Source: Candidatus Altarchaeum sp. CG2_30_32_3053 (GTDB lineage: Archaea > Altiarchaeota > Altiarchaeia > Altiarchaeales > Altiarchaeaceae). Taken from it: 7,585 nt of DNA. Within the stretch, counting starts at the first letter, position 1; every line of letters starts with the position of its first letter. The notes beneath the pieces are model-generated. The model saw only the letters and a program-made list of their open reading frames with translations. It did no database searches and was not told where the DNA came from. Of this stretch, positions 1 to 5,263 are shown in pieces. The position numbers were made by a program, and so were the translations under genes. The stretch spans positions 1 to 7,585 of the forward strand of contig MNZY01000229.1 in NCBI GenBank assembly GCA_001873845.1, given 5' to 3'.

Positions 1-1
1 A

Positions 2-121
2 ACCTACTTCTGTTCATATCATACAACCCAGTTCACAGAGGATATAATACAAGAAAATAGTGAAAAAAAAGGGATAAAATATGCCTTGCACAAAAAAAAT
101 AATTTTTAGGAAAGGCATTAA
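2..121 (+). CDS. Possible 3' end of a gene entering from the left edge
   Basis: A + strand frame is open from base 2 to a TAG at 107-109 (35 codons) and, if TAG is read through, to TAA at 119-121. The translation is mixed and protein-like, with residues such as TTQFTEDIIQENSEKKGIKY, rather than simple poly-Lys/Asn. I do not recognise a family. It would be convergent with the AAA ATPase gene, which ends at 235, and two hairpins lie in or just after it. Its short length and AT-rich composition mean it could be chance. It is listed because it ends at a TAG followed closely by TAA, the same pattern seen in better-supported genes of this window. Confidence 0.3.
81..118. terminator. Hairpin with A/T-rich loop
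   Basis: ATGCCTT (81-87) pairs with AAGGCAT (112-118), seven perfect base pairs around a loop that contains an A-run followed by a T-run. It overlaps the end of the possible left-edge frame. It may be a terminator or processing site for convergent transcripts. The function is inferred only from position. Confidence 0.35.
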
Positions 122-173
122 ATAAAACAAAAAAGGTTCAACAACTAAATGCTTTTTTGATTTTATGTCTCGA

Positions 174-209
174 TTCTAAAATGTGAAATTTTTCAACAAC
201 ATTTTAGAA
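174..209. terminator. Hairpin between convergent frames
   Basis: TTCTAAAATGT (174-184) pairs perfectly with ACATTTTAGAA (199-209), an 11-bp stem. On the + strand it is followed within a few bases by a short T-run (ATTTTTCC). It lies about 25 bp beyond the TAA of the minus-strand AAA ATPase gene, so it could end transcripts from either side. Confidence 0.4.
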
Positions 210-234
210 ATTTTTCCATAAAATTTTAATTTTA

Positions 235-1473
235 TTACAACTTGTCAAATATTTTTTTCCTGCACTCGAAATCAGGCAGAGGAATATAAATCCTTAAAGG
301 AAATCTTTGAAGCAGCGCTTCATCAATGTCATCGGGCCGGTTTGTAGCTGCTAAAACTAAAATACCGTCGTTTTTCATTGTATCCCACCCGTCTAACTGG
401 GTTAAGAGAATATTTAAAACGCCTCTTGCCCATGATTCATCGGCTTCTCCTCTTGCCCTTGCAAGTGCGTCAATTTCATCAAAAAGAATAATTGCGGGTT
501 TGTTTTCCCTTGCGCTTTCAAATACATTTGCGATGTTTTTTTCTGCTTCACCAACATACTTAGCCTTTATGTCATCAATGTTCACCGTAATAAATGAAGC
601 ATCTATTTCGCTCGCGGCAGCTTTTGAAAGCAATGTTTTTCCACAACCAGGAGGGCCAAATAAAAGTATCCCCGTCCATGGTTTAAGCTTGTATCTCTCA
701 AGCAGGTCTTTGTGTTTAACCGGCATTTCAATCGCAAATTTTAATTCTTTTTTGACTTCTTCCAGGCCGGCAATATCGTTCCATTTTACATTTGGCTTCT
801 CTTTTACGGGCCCTTTTGACGGTTCTGACAGAGTTTTATTATTCTATCCGCTCCCTCCTCTCCCAGCAGGAGCAGGAGCAGGAGCAGGAGCAGGTCTCCA
901 CGGTTCTGATGTCGGATGGGCAATCATTGTCATACAACTGCGTATATATCCTTCTATTATAAATGAGTAATTCATATCAGTTTTTTCCGATTTTTCCTTT
1001 GCTTTTGTAAGAAGATCCAGTGCCTTTATTGCCGCATCTTTTGCGTCAGCGTGTTTTCCTTCAGAATATAATCTTTTTGCCATATCATACATTTCTCCGC
1101 CCCTTCTGCCCAGGTTTTTATAATCTGAATTTAAAGTATCTTCAGTCATTTTTATTTTATTTATTTTGTTACGAATTTTATCTTTAAATTTTTCTTTCAT
1201 TGAATTACATCTGTGTTTTATGTCGTTCAGATTTTTGGAAAGAATTTCCCCGTAGATAAATTTAAATTCAATATCTTTAAAACCGGTCAATTCTTTAATT
1301 GCTTCTTTACGATATTTTATTTCACATTCTGTTTCCACAAGTTCATTCACAATATCATCTAAATTTTCATTGCATTTAAGTTTAAGTGAAATCTCCTGCT
1401 CCCTGCTTGTTTTTTTTATTTCTGCGGATTTTAATGCATCCCTATGTTTTTTTATTTCTGATTCTATATCCAT
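235..1473 (-). CDS. Coiled-coil/MIT-like domain + Vps4-type AAA ATPase, with one in-frame TAG
   Basis: This is one frame of 412 residues if the TAG at 844-846 (codon 210) is read as sense. Residues 1-115 are charged and helical with coiled-coil character. Residues about 118-170 look like an MIT three-helix domain (MYDMAKRLYSEGKHADAKDA). A Pro-Ala repeat follows at about 193-203, then a Gly-rich tail, the TAG, and a linker. From about residue 230 comes a Vps4/katanin-type AAA module: WNDIAGLEEVKKEL entry, Walker A GPPGCGKT (273-280), pore-loop-like KYVGE, Walker B with DE at 332-333, sensor-1 Asn in AATNR, and RIYIPLP, which is typical of the Vps4 group. Known Vps4/CdvC proteins bind ESCRT-III tails through MIT and disassemble the polymers by ATP hydrolysis. 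Odd points: only QRF where Vps4 usually has two or more Arg, and the protein ends just after the large AAA subdomain, so the small helical lid is missing. The ESCRT-III-like gene lies 92 bp upstream on the same strand. Confidence 0.82.
844..846 (-). other. In-frame TAG codon in the MIT-AAA gene
   Basis: The + strand reads cta here, so the minus strand reads TAG. The codons before it encode the tail GRGGSG and the codons after it encode NNKTLSEPSKG, in the same frame. No ATG lies between this TAG and residue 250, which is already inside the AAA entry region (IEMPVKHKD). A separate AAA gene would therefore lack its N-terminal WNDIAGL segment or need a non-ATG start. This favours one gene read through TAG. 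Confidence 0.85.
865..894 (-). repeat. Hexanucleotide repeat encoding (Pro-Ala)5
   Basis: Five perfect copies of agcagg on the + strand (865-894) encode alternating Pro and Ala in the linker between the MIT and AAA domains. The run is much richer in G+C than its surroundings. Such repeats expand and contract easily, and because the unit is six bases the reading frame is kept. The likely role is a stiff spacer between substrate-binding and motor domains. Confidence 0.85.
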
Positions 1474-1475
1474 TT

Positions 1476-1516
1476 CTGTAAAAATAAAATATAAAAAAAT
1501 ATAAAAAAATATATTT
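1476..1516 (-). promoter_or_regulatory. T-rich spacer upstream of the MIT-AAA gene
   Basis: The 92-bp gap between the ESCRT-III and ATPase genes contains, on the minus strand, a T-rich segment with TATATTTTTTTATA-like sequence ending a few bases before the ATG. Archaeal terminators are U-rich and archaeal promoters are TATA-rich, so it could end the ESCRT-III transcript, start the ATPase transcript, or do both. The sequence does not decide between these. Confidence 0.3.
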
Positions 1517-1565
1517 TACTCTGCAAAGTTTGTGTTTGCACAGCCCTCTGTTGGCCATTAAAAAA

Positions 1566-2159
1566 TTATTTTGCCAAACTTGTCTCCTTTATCTTTTTAA
1601 CGACTTCTTCCTCCGGCAGTGTGACCATACGCATGAAATTGATGGTGGTTTCCTTGTCCAGTTCTATCCCGGATTTGGCAGTCGTACTAAATATGTCTTC
1701 CATAAGTCCCTGCGTTTGTTTTGTTTGTTCATCAAGTTTATCTTTTGTATTTTCAACATTATTCAGTGTATTGTCTATTTTTTTCTCAGATAATTCAGGA
1801 ACATTTATTTTCCCAAGTTCCGTATGCATCCCTTCAAACTCTTTTGTAACTGTGAGGACAGCGATTTTATTTTCAATATCTATCATGGCCTGAACAATAT
1901 TGTTTTTAAGTGCCATCTAATTATTTTTTTGCCATTGCCGCGCATTATAATTCGCCGCATAACCCTGAATCAGCGCAGGGTCATTTACTTTCTTGGCTTC
2001 CCTGACTATATCTATCATTTCATTTTCAACTTTTAATATTCCTCTATCTATTTTTCTTTCCCTGATTTTCATATCATTCTTCTGTTCCACAAGCTTGTCC
2101 CCACTTGTTTTTCCTGTAAATACCTCCCCGACCCTTTTAAAAATATTTGACAGACCCAT
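1566..2159 (-). CDS. ESCRT-III/Snf7-like (CdvB-like) protein, with one in-frame TAG
   Basis: This is a frame of 197 residues if the TAG at 1917-1919 (codon 81) is sense. The N-terminus (MGLSNIFKRVGEVFTGK) is short, basic and amphipathic. It is followed by RKIDRGILKVENEMIDIVRE and AKKVNDPALIQGYAANYNARQ, matching the alpha1-alpha2 pattern of Snf7 proteins (a charged helix, then Lys-rich, then a small-residue helix with Arg). After the TAG come MALKNNIVQAMIDIENKIAV and an acidic C-terminal half with LMEDIF, as in the alpha3-alpha5 part. The tail segment VTLPEEEVVKKI could be an MIT-interacting motif. Family members polymerise on membranes in cell division, vesicle release and repair, and are remodelled by Vps4 ATPases; the adjacent MIT-AAA gene is the expected partner. 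The family call rests on pattern and context, since no strong short motif exists for Snf7. The two halves alone would each be an incomplete fold. Confidence 0.7.
1917..1919 (-). other. In-frame TAG codon in the ESCRT-III-like gene
   Basis: The minus strand reads TAG directly followed by ATG, with no frame change. The N-terminal piece (80 aa) and C-terminal piece (116 aa) add up to the usual length of an archaeal ESCRT-III protein. Because ATG follows at once, stop-and-restart giving two subunits is an alternative to readthrough. No Shine-Dalgarno-like sequence precedes that ATG (codons for QKNN), which makes independent initiation less attractive. Confidence 0.85.
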
Positions 2160-2204
2160 TTTAAATTTTTTAATTATTTATTTTTTAATTATTAGTATAT
2201 TCTG

Positions 2205-2270
2205 CTTTTTAATAATTTATATTTGTAGGAATAATTAAGATTTAATAAACTTAATAATTTATAAATTTAG
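2205..2270 (-). promoter_or_regulatory. Likely promoter region of the ESCRT-III/ATPase pair
   Basis: On the minus strand there are TATA-like elements such as AATATAAATTA (near 2213-2224, about 55-65 bp before the ATG) and TTTATAAA (near 2259-2267). They lie in a gene-free AT-rich stretch upstream of the ESCRT-III-like start. The background is so AT-rich that chance matches are expected, so the exact site is uncertain. Confidence 0.3.
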
Positions 2271-2310
2271 ATTATAAATATAAATATAAATTTAGATTAT
2301 AAATATAAAT
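2261..2310. repeat. Perfect 25-bp tandem duplication
   Basis: Bases 2261-2285 are repeated exactly at 2286-2310; each unit starts ataaatttagattataa. The pair lies upstream of the ESCRT-III-like gene and duplicates a TATA-like stretch. It may simply be a replication-slippage product. Confidence 0.85.
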
Positions 2311-2340
2311 ATTAAAATATCCTTTTTGGACAAAAAACAA

Positions 2341-2373
2341 AAATTTAATCCAAATTTAATCCAAATTTAATCC
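2341..2373. repeat. Three tandem copies of an 11-bp unit
   Basis: The unit aaatttaatcc occurs three times without mismatch (2341-2351, 2352-2362, 2363-2373). It sits between the end of the VapB-like gene and the ESCRT-III promoter region. It could be a row of operator sites, but the sequence shows no more than the repetition itself. Confidence 0.85.
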
Positions 2374-2400
2374 CGTATAACAACAACTACTACAAATATC

Positions 2401-2652
2401 TTAATTGAGTTTAAGTTTTTTTGGATTTTCCATAATCGTAAGGTCTTTCAAATAAACCTTTTTTATTTTTTTATCAATTTCATTAACATCTTCTGATGTA
2501 AGTGTGCTTTTTTCCATTATGCTTTCTACAATTTCCCTCTCACTTATGATAAAAGCGATTTCACCGCATATTGTTTCGTTCTAGTCTATGATGTCATGTC
2601 TATCCATATTATCTGCTATCGCTTCGGGGATCTTTGTACACACATTTCTCAT
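2401..2652 (-). CDS. VapB-like antitoxin with an in-frame TAG, no VapC partner
   Basis: This is a frame of 83 residues from ATG at 2652 to TAA at 2401, broken only by TAG at codon 24 (2581-2583). It resembles small archaeal VapB antitoxins: a short ribbon-like start (MRNVCTKIPEAIADNMD), then a helix region beginning IID-TAG-NETICGEIAFI, then EKSTLTSEDVNEIDKKIKK, which is like the usual TLTEEDalel toxin-binding tail. In many relatives, as I recall them, the position after IxD/N is Trp, so TAG could be a one-base change from TGG. VapB normally represses its own operon and neutralises the VapC PIN ribonuclease encoded downstream. Here no PIN gene follows in the 240 bp before the ESCRT-III gene, so it is an orphan or relic. 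Confidence 0.6.
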
Positions 2653-2753
2653 TTTAATTTTTATTCAATATTATTTGATGCCTTTATTATTTATATTATT
2701 TATATTTTTTAAATTAATCATTATAAAATAGGATTAAAAGTAAATAACAAAAA

Positions 2754-2836
2754 ATTAATCCTGTAAAATTTCAACCCCGTGTCCCGAACATCTGCCTAAC
2801 CTTTGTTTCTTCAAAATTTAACCGGAACAAATTTTT
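2754..2836 (-). pseudogene. Decayed copy of the 3' end of kae1
   Basis: The stretch matches the last part of the kae1 gene in the same orientation. Bases about 2754-2815 resemble 3404-3467, sharing taaaatttcaacc, gaaca/cctctgc, taacc and tgttt-cttcaaa. The next bases match a more upstream part of kae1 around 3539-3556 (ttaaccggaacaaa). A block of about 70 bases present in kae1 is missing between the two, and a small indel breaks the frame, leaving VEILQD before TAA where kae1 has VEILWD. It is a non-functional relic about 650 bp beyond the intact gene end. Confidence 0.75.
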
Positions 2837-2851
2837 ACTTTATTTCCTGTT

Positions 2852-2941
2852 TCACATTATTTCAATTTTATATCCTTGTTTTCCAGTAACCATTTCCCTA
2901 AAAAGATAAATTTTATTTTTCTTAATCAGAATATCGCTCAT
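2852..2941 (-). CDS. Small unrecognised frame (29 aa)
   Basis: A minus-strand ATG at 2941 opens 29 codons (MSDILIKKNKIYLFREMVTG and nine more) to TGA at 2854-2852. The ATG overlaps the last codons of the Fic frame in another register. The sequence looks protein-like, but I do not recognise it and the reach is very short. It may be the start of a truncated gene or chance. Confidence 0.2.
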   Translation of the reverse strand: MSDILIKKNKIYLFREMVTGKQGYKIEIM

Positions 2942-3212
2942 GCTCTTTAACATATCTCTTGAAAAACTATTGCACAAATATACATTCATCAGCCCTTATC
3001 TGCGACCTTTCCAGTGCATTGTAATAACCTGCCCTGTTCTCATAAAGTATGTCAAGCATAGGGTAATTGTGCTTTTTAAGAACAAAATTCATCATCAGCC
3101 GGCTTATCCTTCCGTTCCCGTCCGCAAATGGATGCACACTTACAAATTTTAGTTGAGGATTACCTGATAATGAGGGCATCCGTATGGGACGAAGAAGATA
3201 AACAAAAAGCAA
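2922..3212 (-). pseudogene. 5'-truncated Fic-family gene with an in-frame TAG
   Basis: The frame contains the Fic catalytic motif HPFADGNGR (residues 27-35), followed by ISRLMMNFVLKKHNYPMLDI and YYNALERSQ, all typical of the second half of a Fic domain. A TAG at 2967-2969 follows CIFVQ. The same frame then continues FFKRYVKEHERYSD to TAA at 2922-2924, which matches the usual end of archaeal Fic proteins, where I recall an aromatic such as Trp at this place. Full Fic proteins transfer AMP or related groups to target hydroxyls and are at least twice this length. Here everything before about NPQLKFVSVHPF is missing, and the first 17 or so residues read as antisense to an unrelated + strand frame. 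The gene is therefore broken at about 3160-3170, whatever the TAG means. Confidence 0.75.
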
Positions 3213-3298
3213 TAGTTGTTGTAAGGGCGCAGGGAAAGAATCTTAATCTAAATTATCTGATGAAAAGAGCAAAAGATGATGAAAAGAGCAAAAGATGA
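3128..3298 (+). pseudogene. Small + strand frame damaged by a 19-bp duplication
   Basis: A frame from ATG at 3128 (or ATG 3170) to TGA 3296-3298 encodes MRASVWDEEDKQKAIVVVRA and QGKNLNLNYLMKRAKD, which looks like real protein. I do not recognise the family. A perfect 19-bp tandem duplication (3258-3276 and 3277-3295) shifts the frame near the end. Removing one copy gives a smooth tail MKRAKDEKAIKRIK followed by TAG (3331-3333 in the counting without the duplication this is the taaaatag at about 3316-3323) and then SLKFQK and TGA. The part before about 3165 overlaps the Fic fragment on the other strand, so both pieces appear to have been joined there by a rearrangement. Confidence 0.4.
3258..3295. 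repeat. Perfect 19-bp tandem duplication
   Basis: The unit tgatgaaaagagcaaaaga occurs at 3258-3276 and again at 3277-3295. Nineteen is not a multiple of three, so it shifts the + strand frame that crosses it. Confidence 0.9.
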
Positions 3299-3332
3299 AA
3301 AAGCAATCAAAAGGATAAAATAGTCGTTGAAA

Positions 3333-3380
3333 TTTCAAAAGTGATTTCAAAAGTGATTTCTGATGTGATTTCTGAAATCA
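3333..3380. repeat. 12-bp tandem repeat, four units
   Basis: tttcaaaagtga occurs twice exactly (3333-3344, 3345-3356), then as tttctgatgtga (3357-3368) and tttctgaaatca (3369-3380). It lies just beyond the 3' end of kae1, between kae1 and the broken + strand frame. Being in steps of twelve it would encode repeats of Ile-Ser-Lys-Val, but no supported gene uses it. Confidence 0.8.
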
Positions 3381-3404
3381 AATTTTTGCTATAAATTTAA
3401 TCAT

Positions 3405-4409
3405 TTAATCCCATAAAATTTCAACCTTATCTGTCCTGAACCTCTGCTTAACCATTGTTTCCTCAAACTTCTGTCTTATTCCTGCCTTAAACATCTTCAG
3501 TCCTGTCAGTGCAATCATAATCCCGTTATCCGAGCAATAATTAACCGGAACAAAAAATTGTGCATTGTGCTCTTCTGCCATCAGATTCAGCATTTCCTGC
3601 AATCGTTTATTATTACCAACACCTCCTGTAAGCAGTAATTGTTTTGCGTTCAAATGTGCTAATGCCCTTTCGCTAACCTCAACCAGCATAGAAAAGGCAG
3701 TTTCCTGCAAAGAATAACACAAGTCATCAAGGGCGAATATCCTGTTATTAAAATTTTTATCATCTTTTTTTCTGACTGCACTTGTCAATAATCCGGAAAG
3801 ACATAAATTTGCTCCTTTAACCGTATATGGCAGGTCAATGAAATTTTTTCCGTTTTTTGCCAGTTTTTCAACCTTTGGACCGGCGGGATGCTTTAATCCG
3901 AATTCCCTCCCGAATTTATCCAGCAAATTTCCAAGGCCGATATCCATCGTCTCGCCAAATATTCTGTAAAAATTTTCCATGCGGATTAAAATCTGGGTAT
4001 TGCCACCTGACACATAAACAATTAATGGCTTTTTTAAATTTCCCAGATGTATTCCGATTTCAATGTGTGCGATACAATGATTCACACCGAGCAAAGGAAT
4101 GCCATGATAGAGAGAAAGTATCCGTGCAGATGTTGCTGCTGTTCTTAATGCCGGTCCCAATCCTGGCCCCTGTGAAAATGTTATCAGGCCAATTTCTTTA
4201 ATATCCAAACCGGAAATTTTTAACGCTTCTTTTATTGATGTGTCAGCATTCTCGGCCATAAATTCCGCTGCAAAATACGGATTTATACCTCCTTCTGCGG
4301 GAGCATAAACCTTTCTAATATCTGCCAGAATTTTTATCTCACCTCCTGACTCATTAATAATTCCGACACCAAAGGTATGTGCTGTTCCTTCAATCCCCAA
4401 AACATTCAT
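3405..4409 (-). CDS. kae1: Kae1, catalytic subunit for tRNA t6A37 synthesis
   Basis: This is a 334-residue protein, full length for stand-alone archaeal Kae1 (not fused to the Bud32 kinase as in some archaea). It transfers the threonylcarbamoyl group from threonylcarbamoyl-AMP to A37 of ANN-decoding tRNAs, working in the KEOPS complex with Bud32, Cgi121 and Pcc1. Visible motifs are the start NVLGIEGTAHTFGVGI, the phosphate-loop region FSQGPGLGPALR (78-89), the metal-binding HCIAH (His111, His115) with Asp294 in YCSDNG, YVSGGNTQ (132-139), DIGLGNLLDKFGR, HPAGP and TGGVGNN. The start is fixed by alignment to the conserved N-terminus. It ends in TAA and contains no in-frame TAG. It is divergent from the HAD gene across 61 bp, and its 3' end has a decayed duplicate at about 2754-2836. 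Confidence 0.97.
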   Translation of the reverse strand: MNVLGIEGTAHTFGVGIINESGGEIKILADIRKVYAPAEGGINPYFAAEFMAENADTSIKEALKISGLDIKEIGLITFSQGPGLGPALRTAATSARILSLYHGIPLLGVNHCIAHIEIGIHLGNLKKPLIVYVSGGNTQILIRMENFYRIFGETMDIGLGNLLDKFGREFGLKHPAGPKVEKLAKNGKNFIDLPYTVKGANLCLSGLLTSAVRKKDDKNFNNRIFALDDLCYSLQETAFSMLVEVSERALAHLNAKQLLLTGGVGNNKRLQEMLNLMAEEHNAQFFVPVNYCSDNGIMIALTGLKMFKAGIRQKFEETMVKQRFRTDKVEILWD

Positions 4410-4470
4410 TTTATAACAAATAAATTTGAAAAATACTAATTATTATTAAACAAAATTTAAAGTTTAAGAA
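4410..4470. promoter_or_regulatory. Divergent promoter region between kae1 and the HAD gene
   Basis: The 61-bp gap must hold promoters for both genes. On the + strand tattattaaa (4441-4450) lies about 25 bp before the ATG at 4471, the spacing expected for a TATA box and a leaderless or nearly leaderless transcript. No ribosome-binding motif is visible before either ATG. The matching box for kae1 is less clear. Confidence 0.4.
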
Positions 4471-5124
4471 ATGGCAGAAACACAGGGAATATTGTTTGAC
4501 CTTGACGGGACGCTCGTTGATTCGTTTCCGTCAATCATTATTGCGTTTAAGGAAGCGTTTAAAATTTTAAAGCCATACGCAAAAAATAATATAAATTTTA
4601 CGGATGACGGGATAAAGAAACTTATAGGGAGTCCTCATCAGGAAACATTCAGAAAGATATGCAGTGATCCAAAAGCAGTTAAAAATGCAGCAGATATATT
4701 CAGAGATACAAGAAAGAAATTTAAAGTTGATATGATTGATGGATCTGTTGACTTATTGATGTTTTTAAAGACCAAAAATTTTAAATTAGGAATTGTAACA
4801 ACAACGGGAAGGGAACTTACAGAGAAGATTTTGAGTGATTTGAATGTGCAAAATTTATTTGAAGCGATTATTACGGGAAATGATGTGTCAAATTTAAAGC
4901 CGCATCCTGAGCCAATTTTAAAGGCACTTGAAATTTTAAATTTAAGCAAGGATGGGTGCATTATGGCAGGAGATCATCCGAATGATATCATGGCGGCAAA
5001 TGCGGCCAATATAAAAAGTATAGCTATCTTATATGCCCGTACAAAAGACGAATTTATGAAGTATAAGCCGACATATATTGTTAATTCAATCGGAGAAATA
5101 AAGAACATAGTAACTAAATTATAA
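4471..5124 (+). CDS. HAD-superfamily phosphatase, phosphoglycolate phosphatase-like
   Basis: This 217-residue protein has all four HAD motifs. Motif I is DLDGTLVDS (nucleophile Asp10, acid Asp12), motif II is the Thr in GIVTTTGRE (Thr110), motif III is Lys143 in NLKPHPEP, and motif IV is GDHPND (Asp168, Asp172). The helical cap between motifs I and II (about 17-95) is of the type found in Gph/beta-phosphoglucomutase-like enzymes, and the length is normal. It probably removes phosphate from a small metabolite. Phosphoglycolate is one family substrate, but the sequence does not settle the substrate. The gene ends in TAA 14 bp before tRNA-Leu, so tRNA transcription may start inside or just after it. 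Confidence 0.9.
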   Translation: MAETQGILFDLDGTLVDSFPSIIIAFKEAFKILKPYAKNNINFTDDGIKKLIGSPHQETFRKICSDPKAVKNAADIFRDTRKKFKVDMIDGSVDLLMFLKTKNFKLGIVTTTGRELTEKILSDLNVQNLFEAIITGNDVSNLKPHPEPILKALEILNLSKDGCIMAGDHPNDIMAANAANIKSIAILYARTKDEFMKYKPTYIVNSIGEIKNIVTKL

Positions 5125-5138
5125 TATGAGCTTAAGTT

Positions 5139-5221
5139 GCAGGGGTTCCCAAGCGGCCAACGGGGCGGGGTTCAGGGCTTCGTTGCGTAAGCATTCGTGG
5201 GTTCGAATCCCATCCCCTGCA
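5139..5221 (+). tRNA. tRNA-Leu (anticodon CAG)
   Basis: A cloverleaf with a long variable arm fits the sequence. The acceptor stem GCAGGGG (5139-5145) pairs with CCCCTGC (5214-5220), with discriminator A at 5221. The D stem CCC/GGG encloses AAGCGGCCAAC. The anticodon stem CGGGG/CTTCG has two G-T pairs and the loop TTCAGGG gives anticodon CAG (5173-5175). The variable arm has stem TGC/GCA, and the T arm is GTGGG-TTCGAAT-CCCAT. Discriminator A and the variable arm fit Leu rather than Ser. The CCA end is not encoded, so it must be added by CCA transferase. It reads CUG (Leu) and cannot read UAG. A TATA-like stretch (ttataatat, 5119-5127) lies just upstream, overlapping the end of the HAD gene. 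Confidence 0.95.
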
Positions 5222-5263
5222 TAAATAAAAAGCAAAAGCAGAAAAACATGACTTAAAATTTTT

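Noticed and set aside
326..970. Long + strand open frame opposite the ATPase gene
   Set aside because: It is antisense to the Walker A/B-containing AAA frame and the MIT linker. The minus strand has clear family motifs, while the + translation is Ser/Phe-rich shadow sequence.
1530..2238. Several + strand open frames opposite the ESCRT-III-like gene
   Set aside because: Phe/Ile/Ser-rich antisense shadows; the minus strand has one continuous protein-like frame through the TAG.
4638..4961. Minus-strand frame opposite the HAD gene
   Set aside because: Antisense to a gene with all four HAD motifs; no independent support.
5139..5221. tRNA as the decoder of UAG
   Set aside because: The anticodon is CAG, which reads CUG. 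It cannot explain the TAG codons, so the UAG decoder must lie outside the window.
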